Shown: piece by piece, positions 1 through 8,899 of the stretch
Layout: every line of letters begins with the position of its first letter
Position numbering within the stretch: position 1 is the first letter of the stretch
Source: CAIYYX01 sp035530135
GTDB lineage: Bacteria > Pseudomonadota > Gammaproteobacteria > Burkholderiales > Rhodocyclaceae
Direction: 5' to 3'
Length of the DNA stretch: 64,000 bases
Assembly: GCA_035530135.1 (NCBI GenBank)
Contig: DATKVJ010000155.1
Location: 35,456 to 99,455, forward strand
Notes under the pieces: model-generated
What the model was told of the DNA's origin: nothing
The model's input: the letters and a program-made list of their open reading frames with translations, nothing else
Databases searched by the model: none
Made by a program: the position numbers and the translations under genes

Positions 1-258
1 CACCACCTTGCCGCGCGGCTGGTAGCTGCAGCGCCCGTTCAATCCCGCTTGCGGCACGGTCTCGAAGGCCCAGTTCATGCGCCGCCTCGGCACGGTGCCG
101 ATCATCCCCGCCGGCGTCGTGACCCAGGCCGACTGGTCGCTGACACCCGCCTCGATCAGCGCGACGCGCACCGAGGGATCTTCGGAGAGCCGCGCGGCCA
201 TGACGCAGCCGGCCGAACCGGCGCCGACGATCACGTAGTCGTATTCGCTGTTTTCCAT
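1..258 (-). CDS. GMC-family FAD oxidoreductase (choline dehydrogenase-like), 3' part cut off by window
   Basis: Only the first 86 codons are in the window; the gene runs off the left edge. The visible N-terminus has the FAD-binding Rossmann motif VIVGAGSAGCVMAARL at about residues 8-23, then an acidic strand end (ALIEAG), and later MNWAFETVPQ and the start of a PRGK motif, which is the classical GMC/BetA pattern. Members oxidise alcohols such as choline using FAD; the substrate cannot be told from this piece. The ATG at 258 is preceded by a strong GGGAGG ribosome site. It lies 59 bp downstream of bolA in the same direction and could be the last gene of that operon. Confidence 0.85.
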   Translation of the reverse strand, partial: MENSEYDYVIVGAGSAGCVMAARLSEDPSVRVALIEAGVSDQSAWVTTPAGMIGTVPRRRMNWAFETVPQAGLNGRCSYQPRGKVV

Positions 259-317
259 TGTTGCCTCCCTGCCAGCGGGGGACCCATACCGGGCGGATGG
301 CGCGTCGAGGATTCGCC

Positions 318-581
318 TCAGCCTTCCTCGGGCGTCCGGGCGACGATGCTGAGCGCGTGGATCTCCCGTTTCATCATGGCGCCGAGGGCGTCGTATACCA
401 GGCGATGACGGGCGAGGGTGGGCAAGCCGGCGAACAGCGGCGAGACGATGCTGATGCGGTAGTGGCCGCCACCGCTGGCAGCGCCGGCGTGGCCGGCGTG
501 CTTGGCGCTGTCGTCTGCGATGTCGAGCTGCTGCGGCGCCAGGACGGCGAGCCGTTCGCGCATCGCGGCGATGACCGTCAC
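318..581 (-). CDS. bolA: BolA family protein
   Basis: 87 residues, normal size for BolA/IbaG. BolA proteins are small cytoplasmic partners of monothiol glutaredoxins in Fe-S and iron handling. The signature region GHYRISIVSPLFAGLPTLARHR matches the conserved BolA core with its helix-turn-helix-like segment, and the C-terminus has the usual short helix (MMKREIHALSI). The start is GTG at 581, which overlaps the TGA of yciI (GTGA), so the two are translationally coupled. A Gly/Ala/His-rich loop (about residues 28-40) precedes the core. Context yciB-yciI-bolA is common in Betaproteobacteria. Confidence 0.88.
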   Translation of the reverse strand: MTVIAAMRERLAVLAPQQLDIADDSAKHAGHAGAASGGGHYRISIVSPLFAGLPTLARHRLVYDALGAMMKREIHALSIVARTPEEG

Positions 582-883
582 TGCGGATAGACCTGCTTGA
601 AGGGCCGCACCCAGGTGCGGGCATACACGCCTTCGGTGACGTAGGGATCCGCCGCCAGCCAGTCCTGCGCCGCCGCGAGCGAGGCGAATTCGGCGATGAT
701 CAGGCTGCCGAAGAAGCCGGCCGGACCGGGGTCCTGCGCGTCGATCGCCGGCATCGGCCCGGCCAGCACCAGGCGTCCCTCGGACTGCAGCTGCTCGAGC
801 CGGGCGCGGTGCGCGGCGCGCACCGTCAGGCGTTGCTCCATTGCCCCGGGCGCGTCCTCGCCGAACAGGACGTAGCGCGTCAC
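578..883 (-). CDS. yciI: YciI-like protein
   Basis: 101 residues with the ferredoxin-like YciI fold: N-terminal strand YVLFGED, RAAHRARLEQL helix with the conserved His, GRLVLAGPMP strand, and the C-terminal DPYVTEGVYARTWVRPF signature. YciI proteins are small cytoplasmic proteins of uncertain function; the conserved His/Asp pair suggests enzymatic activity in some members. I chose the GTG at 883 because it overlaps the TGA of yciB (GTGA) and because residues upstream in the frame do not belong to the family. The stop overlaps the GTG of bolA, so yciB, yciI and bolA are read as one coupled unit. Confidence 0.85.
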   Translation of the reverse strand: MTRYVLFGEDAPGAMEQRLTVRAAHRARLEQLQSEGRLVLAGPMPAIDAQDPGPAGFFGSLIIAEFASLAAAQDWLAADPYVTEGVYARTWVRPFKQVYPQ

Positions 884-1506
884 GGCTTCTCCTCGAGGTA
901 TCTCGACAGGAACATGCCCTGGATCACGACGAAAGCCAGCATCAGCCCCATGCTGCCGAACAGCTTGAAATTGACCCAGACCTCGGTGGACAGGTGGAAG
1001 GCGAAGGCTATCAGCAGGTTGAGTACGCCCATCAGCGCGAAGAAGCCGGCCCAGGCCAGATTGAGCCGGCGCCAGACCGGCTCGGGCAACTGCATCTGGG
1101 CTTCGAGCATGTTGCGGATCAGGTTCTTGTTCATCAGGCGCTCGGAGACCAGCAGCACCGCCGCGAACGCCCAGTAGAGCACCGTCGGCTTCCACTTGAT
1201 GAAGACCTCGTCGTGGAGGATCAGGGTCAAGCCGCCGAAAAACACCACCAGGACGAGGCTCAGCCAGAGCATCTTGTCGACCCGCCCGTGGCGCAGCCGG
1301 ACCCAACCGATCTGCAGGGCGGTGGCGAGAATGACCACCAGCGTGGCGACCATGATCGGTCCTTGTTTGACCGCGATCCCGGTGCCCAGGCCGACCACGC
1401 CGAGTACTTGGCTGATCAGACCGGCGGCGCCCTGGGCGTGGGCTTCCGAAATCTTGAAGGCGGCGAAGAAGAGCGCGACGGGCAACAGGTCGAAGAGGAA
1501 TTTCAT
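880..1506 (-). CDS. yciB: Inner-membrane septation protein YciB (IspZ family)
   Basis: 208 residues with five to six hydrophobic helices, starting MKFLFDLLPVALFFAAFK, the hallmark N-terminus of YciB/IspZ. Conserved inner motifs include KWKPTVLYWAFA and NLAWAGFFALMGVLNL. The family sits in the inner membrane and is linked to cell envelope synthesis and division (intracellular septation in Shigella). It is the first gene of the yciB-yciI-bolA unit and its stop overlaps the next start. Length is slightly above the E. coli protein (179 residues) because of an N-terminal loop. Confidence is high on family, low on exact role. Confidence 0.92.
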   Translation of the reverse strand: MKFLFDLLPVALFFAAFKISEAHAQGAAGLISQVLGVVGLGTGIAVKQGPIMVATLVVILATALQIGWVRLRHGRVDKMLWLSLVLVVFFGGLTLILHDEVFIKWKPTVLYWAFAAVLLVSERLMNKNLIRNMLEAQMQLPEPVWRRLNLAWAGFFALMGVLNLLIAFAFHLSTEVWVNFKLFGSMGLMLAFVVIQGMFLSRYLEEKP

Positions 1507-1513
1507 GATCGGA

Positions 1514-1906
1514 TTATACCGCCGTCTTCTTTTCCAGCTTCAGGGAGGCCGAGTTGATGCAGTAACGCAGGCCGCCGGGGGCCGGTCCGTCGGGAAACAG
1601 GTGGCCCAGATGGGCGCCGCACTGGCCGCATATCACTTCGGTGCGGACCATGCCGTGACTGGTGTCGGGGGCCTCGATGATGTCGCCGGTGGGCTCGGTG
1701 AAGCTCGGCCAGCCGCAGCCGGAATCGTATTTCCGGGACGAGTCGAACAGCGGCGCGTCGCAGCAGACGCAGCGGAACACGCCGGCATCGTGGCAGTCCC
1801 AGTATTGGCCGCTATAGGCGGGCTCGGTGCCCTTCTCCCGGGTGACGTGATACTGCTGTTGGCTGAGCTGGGCGCGCCATTCGGCATCGCTCTTGTTACG
1901 GGACAT
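1514..1906 (-). CDS. msrB: Peptide methionine-R-sulfoxide reductase MsrB
   Basis: 130 residues, a typical single-domain MsrB. It reduces methionine-R-sulfoxide in damaged proteins, using thioredoxin. The structural zinc site is present as C46-x-x-C49 and C93-x-x-C96, the fold motif SGCGWPSF is at about 62-69, and the catalytic Cys116 lies in RYCINSASL. The ATG at 1906 begins MSRNKSDAEW; a much longer open frame continues upstream antisense to dadA but has no family similarity. It ends 7 bp before yciB in the same direction, so it may be cotranscribed with yciB-yciI-bolA. It is divergent from dadA; a TATAAT at 1940-1945 on the plus strand lies in the shared 117-bp gap. Confidence 0.95.
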   Translation of the reverse strand: MSRNKSDAEWRAQLSQQQYHVTREKGTEPAYSGQYWDCHDAGVFRCVCCDAPLFDSSRKYDSGCGWPSFTEPTGDIIEAPDTSHGMVRTEVICGQCGAHLGHLFPDGPAPGGLRYCINSASLKLEKKTAV

Positions 1907-2023
1907 GGCGTTCTCCGGACGGTTGCTGGGGCGGGGACGTATAATCGGGCGGATGAAGATCCTCTCAGAGTCCGCGGTCGGCGTTAAGTTCATTTTTCCC
2001 GCCGGCTGCGCTGGGGCGGCCTG

Positions 2024-3271
2024 ATGCGCGTCGCCGTGCTCGGCGCCGGGGTGGTCGGCGTCACCGCCGCCTGGTACCTGGCCGAGGCCGGCCACGAGGT
2101 CGTGGTGATCGATCGGCAGCCGGCCGCGGCGCAGGAAACCAGTTTCGCCAACGGCGGCCAGATCTCGGTCAGCCACGCCGAGCCCTGGGCCGGTCCGGGG
2201 GCGCCGCTGAAGATCCTGAAATGGCTCGGCCGCGAGGATGCGCCGCTGCTCTGGCGTCTCAGCGCCGATTCCCGGCAATGGGCGTGGGGCTTGTCCTTCC
2301 TGCGCCAATGCACGACGGCCAGGATGCACGCCAACGTCGTCGCCATCCTGCGCCTGGCGCTTTACAGCCGCGCCGCCTTGCAGGCGCTGCGGCGCGACAC
2401 CGGCATCGCCTACGAAGCGCAGCAGCGCGGCATCCTGCACATCTATTCCGACGCGGCGGAGTTCGCCCACGCCGTGCCCCAGGCGGCGCTGATGCGCGAA
2501 TACGGCTGCGAGCGGGTGGTCAAGAGCGCCGCCGAGTGCCTCGAGATCGAACCGGCCTTGGCCCGGAGCCGGGTAAAATTGGTCGGCGGCACCTATACCG
2601 CGGGCGACGAGTCGGGCGATGCCTGCAAGTTCACCCAGGCGCTGGCCGAGCGCTGCGCCGGGCGCGGCGTCGAATTCCGCTACGGACTGGGGATCGACAG
2701 CTTGCTGGAGGCGAGCGACCGCATCTCCGGGGTGCGCCTGGCCGGTGGCGAGACGCTCAAGGCCGATGCCTACGTCGCCGCGCTGGGCAGCTACACGCCG
2801 CTCTTGCTGCGGCCGCTGGGGCTTCGTCTGCCGGTTTATCCGGCCAAGGGCTATTCCGCGACCATACCGCTCGATGCCGACAGCGTGGCGCCCTTCGTCA
2901 GCCTCACCGACGACCAGCACAAGCTGGTGTTCTCGCGCCTGGGCCAGCGGCTGCGCGTGGCCGGCACGGCGGAATTCGCCGGCTACGACACCGCTCTGAA
3001 CGAGGCGCGCTGCCAGGCTCTGCTGGCGCGCGCGCTCACCCTGTTTCCGCGCGTCGGGCGGTGCCAGGAGGTGGAGTTCTGGGCCGGGCTGCGGCCGGCG
3101 ACGCCGAGCAACGTACCGCTGATCGGCGCCACCCGCTACCGCAACCTGTTCGTCGATACTGGCCACGGTACGCTCGGCTGGACCATGGCCTGCGGTTCCG
3201 GGCGGCTCATCGCCGACCTGGTCTCGGGTCGGGTACCGGAGATCGACGCGCGGGACTACCTGCCGCGCTGA
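2024..3271 (+). CDS. dadA: D-amino acid dehydrogenase small subunit DadA
   Basis: 415 residues, close to E. coli DadA (432). DadA is a membrane-associated FAD enzyme that oxidises D-amino acids, mainly D-alanine, and feeds electrons to the respiratory chain. The FAD motif VAVLGAGVVGVTAAWYL begins at residue 3, followed by ETSFANGGQISVSHAEPWA, a DadA signature, and the C-terminal GLRPATPSNVPLIGATRY and DTGHGTLGWTMACGSG blocks. No alanine racemase gene is adjacent. The last 65 bp overlap, tail to tail, the gene on the other strand. A possible -10 (TATAAT, 1940-1945) lies about 80 bp upstream. Confidence 0.93.
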   Translation: MRVAVLGAGVVGVTAAWYLAEAGHEVVVIDRQPAAAQETSFANGGQISVSHAEPWAGPGAPLKILKWLGREDAPLLWRLSADSRQWAWGLSFLRQCTTARMHANVVAILRLALYSRAALQALRRDTGIAYEAQQRGILHIYSDAAEFAHAVPQAALMREYGCERVVKSAAECLEIEPALARSRVKLVGGTYTAGDESGDACKFTQALAERCAGRGVEFRYGLGIDSLLEASDRISGVRLAGGETLKADAYVAALGSYTPLLLRPLGLRLPVYPAKGYSATIPLDADSVAPFVSLTDDQHKLVFSRLGQRLRVAGTAEFAGYDTALNEARCQALLARALTLFPRVGRCQEVEFWAGLRPATPSNVPLIGATRYRNLFVDTGHGTLGWTMACGSGRLIADLVSGRVPEIDARDYLPR

Positions 3272-4589
3272 TTTCCCCCGGCCTGGCGGCGACCACCAGA
3301 TAGCCGTTCACCGCCACGCCCAACTCGACCCTGATCGACACCGGAGAGACGCTGCGGGCCTCGAAGCCGTGGGCCTTCAGCGCGGCGTCGAGATAGGCCG
3401 GGCCGTGGCCGTAGCGGCCGTTGGGCTTGATGCCGTAGCCGTCCTCGCCCGCCGCCGCCGGCGGCTCTTCGAGCGTGAACAGCAGCAGCCCCGCAGCCCG
3501 CAGGCTGTCGTGGGCGGCGGCGAATACCGGTTCCAGGGTGCCGAAGTAGATCAGCGTGTCGGCGATCACGATCAGGTCGAAGGCGCCGGGATGGCCGGCG
3601 AGGTAGCCCGAGAGTTCCGCCCTCACCAGCTCGTCATACACGTCCCTGTCGCCTGCCAGCGCCAGCATCTTGGACGACAGATCCACCCCGGTCAGGCGGC
3701 TCGCGTAGGGGGCGAGTTCCAGGCCGCACAGGCCGGTGCCGCAGCCGGCATCGAGCACCGCGAGCCGGCGTTCGGGCGGCAGCAGATCGGCCAGGGTCTG
3801 CGCCAGCAACGCCGGCACATGGTAGGACAGGCCCGCCAGCTGACCGTCGAAGCGTTCGGCGAATGCGTCGAAGCTCTGTTCGACATAGGCATCGGCGGCG
3901 CGCGCCGGAACGTCCTGGCCGGAGCAGGCGGCGAGCAGGTGCCGGGCAATCGGGTTGCCGGGTTCCTCGGCCAGCCATTGGCGATAGACCGCCGTCGCCT
4001 GATCGATCATGCCCAGGGTGTAGTAGGCGATGCCCAGCATCTTTTTAGGCTTGCCCTCGACCGGACCCTCGACGTAGGCCCGGCAAAGGTACTCGGCGGC
4101 TTCCCGGGAATCGCCGCGGGCGGAGAGCAGCCGGCCAAGATTGTCCAGGGCGGCGACGAAATGTGGATCGATCGCGATTGCCTGCCGGTAGGCGTAATCC
4201 GCTTCTTCGCGTTGCGCCCGAGCCTCCAGGACGGCGCCGAGATTGTTCCAGAAGCCGGCGTCATTCCGCTGCAGTTCGATGGCGCGAAGGAATGCTGCCG
4301 TCGCTTCCTCCAGCGCGCCGCGCTGGAAGAGGATGTTGCCCAGGTCGTTGTACCGGTCGGGCCGCTCCGGCTGCAGTTCCATCGCCCGCCCGATCAGACC
4401 GAGGGCCTCGTCGCTGCGGCCCCCCTGATGCAGCAGGACGCCGAGCAGGTGCAGCGTCTCCGGATGATCGGGCGCGGTCGACAGCAGCCGGCGATAGCCC
4501 CGCTCCGCCGCCGCCAGATCGCCCCGGGCGTGGGCAGCGAAGGCGAGTTCCAGAAGCTCGGCAGGCGACGGCGGCTCGCTCCGCACCAT
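3207..4589 (-). CDS. TPR-repeat protein fused to a class I SAM methyltransferase
   Basis: 460 residues. Residues about 12-215 form five to six tetratricopeptide repeats (for example LLGVLLHQGGRSDEALGLIG and NDLGNILFQRGALEEATAAF). Residues about 235-440 form a Rossmann methyltransferase: motif I is LDAGCGTGLCGLEL at 279-292, then TGVDLSSKML, and a LIVIADTLIYFG motif IV region. The substrate is unknown; TPR repeats suggest a protein partner. The C-terminal tail (Pro/Arg/Ser-rich, after about 440) is encoded antisense to the end of dadA and looks like a run-on extension. It is followed upstream by the DUF2863 gene in the same direction (16-bp gap), so the two probably form an operon. Confidence 0.85.
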   Translation of the reverse strand: MVRSEPPSPAELLELAFAAHARGDLAAAERGYRRLLSTAPDHPETLHLLGVLLHQGGRSDEALGLIGRAMELQPERPDRYNDLGNILFQRGALEEATAAFLRAIELQRNDAGFWNNLGAVLEARAQREEADYAYRQAIAIDPHFVAALDNLGRLLSARGDSREAAEYLCRAYVEGPVEGKPKKMLGIAYYTLGMIDQATAVYRQWLAEEPGNPIARHLLAACSGQDVPARAADAYVEQSFDAFAERFDGQLAGLSYHVPALLAQTLADLLPPERRLAVLDAGCGTGLCGLELAPYASRLTGVDLSSKMLALAGDRDVYDELVRAELSGYLAGHPGAFDLIVIADTLIYFGTLEPVFAAAHDSLRAAGLLLFTLEEPPAAAGEDGYGIKPNGRYGHGPAYLDAALKAHGFEARSVSPVSIRVELGVAVNGYLVVAARPGEISAAGSPARRSPVPDPRPGRR

Positions 4590-4605
4590 GGCCGGGCGCG
4601 CGGTC

Positions 4606-5769
4606 TCAGTGCAGGTGTCTCGACACCGAGGCCTCCTGCTCCTCGGGCATCTCGGCGTGTACCGATTCCCCGTCCGGATTGGGATAGAGCGGGGCGCCGC
4701 AGTCGTCGCAATATTCTAGCGGCAGGCGGTGATCGAGAACGGTCACCTCGGCCACGCCGATATCGCGCAGCAGCGCTTCGATCTGGGTGGCGATCTCGCT
4801 ACTCTCGTCCTCGCCATCGAGCAGGGGCCAGACCGCGCCGTGCACCATTTCACCAGAGGCCTTGAGCAGGAAACCGATGCGGTACTCTTCCAGCTGCCGG
4901 TCATAGTAGGGCGCGATCACGGTGCGCAGCGCCGTCGGCGTCAGGTTCAGCGTGGTGCACAGGAAGGCCACCGAGGCGCGCAAGGAATAGGGACGCGAGA
5001 GGTGGTCAGATTCGCGGCAGCCGGCGTGGTAGGACTGCGGCAGCAGGAGCTCGCTGGCGCAGCCGGGCAAGAGCGGCCGCAGGGCCTCGCCGCCCTGGGC
5101 GCGCCATTCGCGTAGCGCGGTCGCGCGGTCGCCGTCCTCTTCCTGCCAGCGAAACAGCGCCCCGCCGCGCGGCGCCGCGAGCACCCCGATCAGGTAGCGC
5201 GTGTCCGAGAGAAAACTCGCGGTTTCGGCCATCTGGCCCGGGTCGATGTGCAGGTCGCGGCCGTGCAGCGCGGCTTTGGCGAGCTTTTCGGTCAGGGACG
5301 CGGTGTCGCAGTAGCTCTGCGGCAACTGGTCCGGGCTGTAGAGAAAATCGGCCAGGCCGAGACGAACGTCGCGCGCCAGCACGTGCGCCTGCAATTGCCC
5401 CCTGGCGCTGGCGAGCACGGCGGCATTGACGCTGCCCGAGGGGATGGCGAAGCGGGACCAGGCCAGCAGGGGGGCGATGAACAGCAGCAGGTCGTGCTCG
5501 TCGTCCGGGCGAATTTCGCTGCGCGCCTCGGTCAGGTCGGCCAGGGCGTCGTAGGCGCGGTCCTGGCTGCCGTAGAGCTGGTCGAGGGCGGCGGTCAGCG
5601 CCGCTTCGTCGCGGTCCTTGAGCAGGCGGTCGATCAGGGCGGCCAGGCGGGTCTCCCAGAAAACCTCTTCGAGGCGGCCGTTCGACTGCGCAAGGCCAGT
5701 CGCCAGGCGGATCAACTGCTCGGTGTCGGGCGTGGGTTTGGCACGGCGGGGAGGGCGTGAGCGTTTCAT
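4606..5769 (-). CDS. DUF2863 family protein, function unknown
   Basis: 387 residues from the ATG at 5769 (MKRSRPPRRA). An in-frame start further upstream would add about 29 residues lying in the promoter region, so I prefer 5769. Length and pattern match the betaproteobacterial DUF2863 family. The protein is soluble, mostly helical, and ends with a possible zinc knuckle (EYCDDCGAPLYPNPDGE) near residue 365, followed by an acidic tail. I do not know a function. It is divergent from the S4-domain gene and upstream of the TPR-methyltransferase gene. The family assignment is from memory of conserved segments and should be confirmed by a profile search. Confidence 0.7.
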   Translation of the reverse strand: MKRSRPPRRAKPTPDTEQLIRLATGLAQSNGRLEEVFWETRLAALIDRLLKDRDEAALTAALDQLYGSQDRAYDALADLTEARSEIRPDDEHDLLLFIAPLLAWSRFAIPSGSVNAAVLASARGQLQAHVLARDVRLGLADFLYSPDQLPQSYCDTASLTEKLAKAALHGRDLHIDPGQMAETASFLSDTRYLIGVLAAPRGGALFRWQEEDGDRATALREWRAQGGEALRPLLPGCASELLLPQSYHAGCRESDHLSRPYSLRASVAFLCTTLNLTPTALRTVIAPYYDRQLEEYRIGFLLKASGEMVHGAVWPLLDGEDESSEIATQIEALLRDIGVAEVTVLDHRLPLEYCDDCGAPLYPNPDGESVHAEMPEEQEASVSRHLH

Positions 5770-5883
5770 GGCGGCCGTGATTGTTTCGGGACCGGGTATT
5801 TTAGCAGGCGGTGAATAATAATTCCGAAGCGTGGCGTGACGCCAGGCTGCTAACATCCGGGTTTCCCCGCCACGATCATCGAC

Positions 5884-6126
5884 ATGTCCGGACGCAACAA
5901 GCCCGCCGCTGCAGCGTCAGCCACCTTCGTCATCCGCGGCGATTACATCCAACTCGATCATCTGCTCAAGGCCGCCGGCCTGGTTGCTTCTGGCGGGGCT
6001 GCGCACGCCGAGGTCGATGCCGGCAGGGTCCGGGTGGACGGCAGGGTCGAAAGCCGCAAGCGCGCCAAGCTGCGCCCCGGCCAGCAGGTGGATTACGACG
6101 GCAAGAGCGTGGTGCTAGCGAGCTAG
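5884..6126 (+). CDS. S4-domain RNA-binding protein (YbcJ/RlbA-like)
   Basis: 80 residues, consisting of one S4 RNA-binding domain: IQLDHLLKAAGLVASGG (about 22-38) then GRVRVDGRVESRKRAKLRPGQQV, which is the S4 alpha-L motif. Small stand-alone S4 proteins of this type bind structured RNA or ribosomes; the exact role is unclear. An Ala-rich N-terminus precedes the domain. It is divergent from the DUF2863 gene (114-bp gap) and convergent with the lytic transglycosylase gene. The two stop codons share the 4-bp palindrome CTAG at 6123-6126. Confidence 0.85.
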   Translation: MSGRNKPAAAASATFVIRGDYIQLDHLLKAAGLVASGGAAHAEVDAGRVRVDGRVESRKRAKLRPGQQVDYDGKSVVLAS

Positions 6127-6827
6127 GCGCCCAGGCGCCGCCGCGCCGCCTTTTCCATCTGCTGTTTCTCGGCGAGTACCTTGTTGGCGTAGGTCCGCTC
6201 CGGGTCGTCGCTGTCGCCGGCGAACTGCTGCAAGCCCGGGATCAAGCCACCCATGCGCCGGATCGACTCGCGCAACACCTGGGCGCCGACCTCGATATTG
6301 ACCACGGGATCGAACAGCGTCAGCGTGCCGGCCCCCTCGGGCAGTTTGTCATGGTGCCAGCGCGGCATCACCTGCATCAAGCCCTGCGCGCCGACCACGC
6401 TCTCGGCGAAGGGATTGAAGCGTGACTCGATGGCAATAACCGCGACGATCAGCAGTGGATCGAGGTGCATCCGCCGTCCCGCCTCCTGGGCAGCGAGAAA
6501 GACCGGGTCGAGCGCTTCGGCCGAGACGCGATAGCGACGCGACGCGAAATCCAGCGCGGCGCGCATCTCCGGCGTCAAAGTAGCGGTGCTATCGGGCTCG
6601 GCGTAGAGCGCGTTCTTGAGCGCGTCGTTGCCCTGGCTGACGCTCGCCTGACCGGGCGGGATTTGCAGCGACTTTAGGGTATCGAGGGCGTCGGGGTTTC
6701 TGACCAGCAGCGCGGCCAGTGCCAGGCTGAGGATGAGGCCCGAGGCCATCAGACCGCCTTGCATGAAGTTCAGGACAAGTAGCGTCCTCTGTCTCACCCA
6801 CTTGCTGAGCAGGATCGCTTGGGACAT
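6123..6827 (-). CDS. Membrane-anchored lytic transglycosylase (SLT domain)
   Basis: 234 residues. A single N-terminal membrane segment (about 17-43) anchors the protein, leaving a periplasmic SLT domain (about 95-225). The catalytic Glu134 is in AIESRFNPFAES, followed by GAQGLMQVMP, the lysozyme-like family 1 signature, and the region around GAQVLRESI. Such enzymes cleave the glycan strands of peptidoglycan with anhydro-MurNAc formation. The ATG at 6827 has an AAGGAG site 6 bp upstream; an in-frame GTG at 6857 would fall inside the upstream stem-loop. About 190 bp separate this start from the best promoter (-10 at 7016-7021), leaving room for a structured leader. Confidence 0.88.
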   Translation of the reverse strand: MSQAILLSKWVRQRTLLVLNFMQGGLMASGLILSLALAALLVRNPDALDTLKSLQIPPGQASVSQGNDALKNALYAEPDSTATLTPEMRAALDFASRRYRVSAEALDPVFLAAQEAGRRMHLDPLLIVAVIAIESRFNPFAESVVGAQGLMQVMPRWHHDKLPEGAGTLTLFDPVVNIEVGAQVLRESIRRMGGLIPGLQQFAGDSDDPERTYANKVLAEKQQMEKAARRRLGA

Positions 6828-6847
6828 GTGTTCTCCTTCTCTGTCGG

Positions 6848-6924
6848 CTTCACGCACGGGCCTGCCGCTGACCTGCCGGCGGCAAGTCGAGGCGCTGGGC
6901 GAGGCGATGCCTCGCTGCGTGAAG
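6848..6924 (-). ncRNA. Candidate structured 5' leader RNA of the lytic transglycosylase gene
   Basis: Read on the minus strand, a 9-bp outer stem closes the element: CTTCACGCA (6924-6916) pairs with TGCGTGAAG (6856-6848). Inside it lie hairpin 1, GCGAGGC-ATC-GCCTCGC (6915-6899), and hairpin 2, TGCCGC/GCGGCA (6884-6879 with 6868-6863). Hairpin 1 stacks directly on the outer stem. The linker at 6893-6888 reads GCCTCG and could replace the 3' arm of hairpin 1. The outer stem ends about 10 nt before the ribosome site. The pairings are directly visible; a regulatory function is inference. It matches no riboswitch class I can recognise. Confidence 0.4.
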
Positions 6925-7015
6925 AACGGTTCAAACCACTGCGGCCGCGGCTATCTTGCCTGGAGGGCGACGGGCCTAGGCACTTCCGCAACGGTCATGT
7001 TGATGCAGCGCAACA

Positions 7016-7021
7016 ATTATA
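7016..7021 (-). promoter_or_regulatory. Probable -10 element for the lytic transglycosylase transcript
   Basis: On the minus strand the hexamer is a perfect TATAAT, in an AT-rich pocket within otherwise GC-rich DNA (TAAACTTTAGTGTATAATTG). No convincing -35 is present at 16-18 bp. It lies just past the moeA stop and would start a leader of about 180 nt before the gene at 6827. Confidence 0.5.
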
Positions 7022-7052
7022 CACTAAAGTTTAGACTGGCGGCGGTAAGGCT

Positions 7053-8308
<1,256 letters not shown>

Positions 8309-8312
<4 letters not shown>

Positions 8313-8899
8313 GTCGGTTCCAGTCTTTCCAATTCTTCCGGGGTATTGATGTTGGCGAAGGCGGCTTCTTCGTCGAAGGGCACTTCGGTCACCCTCAGAG
8401 CGGCGTACCAGGCGTCGACCTTGCGTCCGCCGCCCTCGAGGTAGAGGATCAGGTTGTCGCGCAGGTCTGCACGGCAAAGGGCGAACACCGGCTGCGTCCG
8501 GCCGCCGGTTTGCGCCACCGCCAGCTGCGCATCCGTCTCTTGCAGCGCCGCGTGCAATCTGGCGACCAGATCGAGGGGCAGGAAGGGCGAATCGCAGGGT
8601 GCGGTCACCAGGAGCGGCGTGGCGCAGGCGCACAGCCCCGCGTGCAGGCCGGCGAGCGGCCCGGCGAAGTTTCCGACGGCATCCATGATCACCGGATGGC
8701 CGAACGCGGCGTAGGCCTCGCGATTCTGGTTGGCGTTGATGATCAACGCATCGACCTGAGGCGCCAGGCGGGCGATCGTGTGCGCCACCAGCGGCTGGCC
8801 GCGAAACAGCAGCAGGCCCTTGTCGCCGCCGCCCATGCGCCGGCCCAGCCCGCCCGCCAGCACCAGCCCGGTCACGGCGCCGTCGTTGCGCTCATTCAT
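8309..8899 (-). CDS. mobA: Molybdenum cofactor guanylyltransferase MobA
   Basis: 196 residues. MobA attaches GMP to Moco to give the bis-MGD cofactor used by DMSO-reductase-family enzymes such as formate dehydrogenase. The N-terminal nucleotide-binding signature LAGGLGRRMGGGDKGLLLF is at about 15-33; PCDSPFLPLDL holds the metal-binding Asp. The start overlaps the end of fdhD by 8 bp and its stop overlaps the start of moeA by 4 bp, so it is translationally coupled on both sides. Confidence 0.95.

Noticed and set aside
1514..3166. Long minus-strand frame running through msrB and opposite dadA
   Set aside because: Only the last 130 codons are MsrB. The rest is the antisense shadow of dadA in high-GC DNA, with no family similarity and no ribosome site.
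6848..6924. Known GEMM (c-di-GMP) riboswitch
   Set aside because: The conserved core and tetraloop-receptor of GEMM are missing; only the general idea of a leader switch remains.
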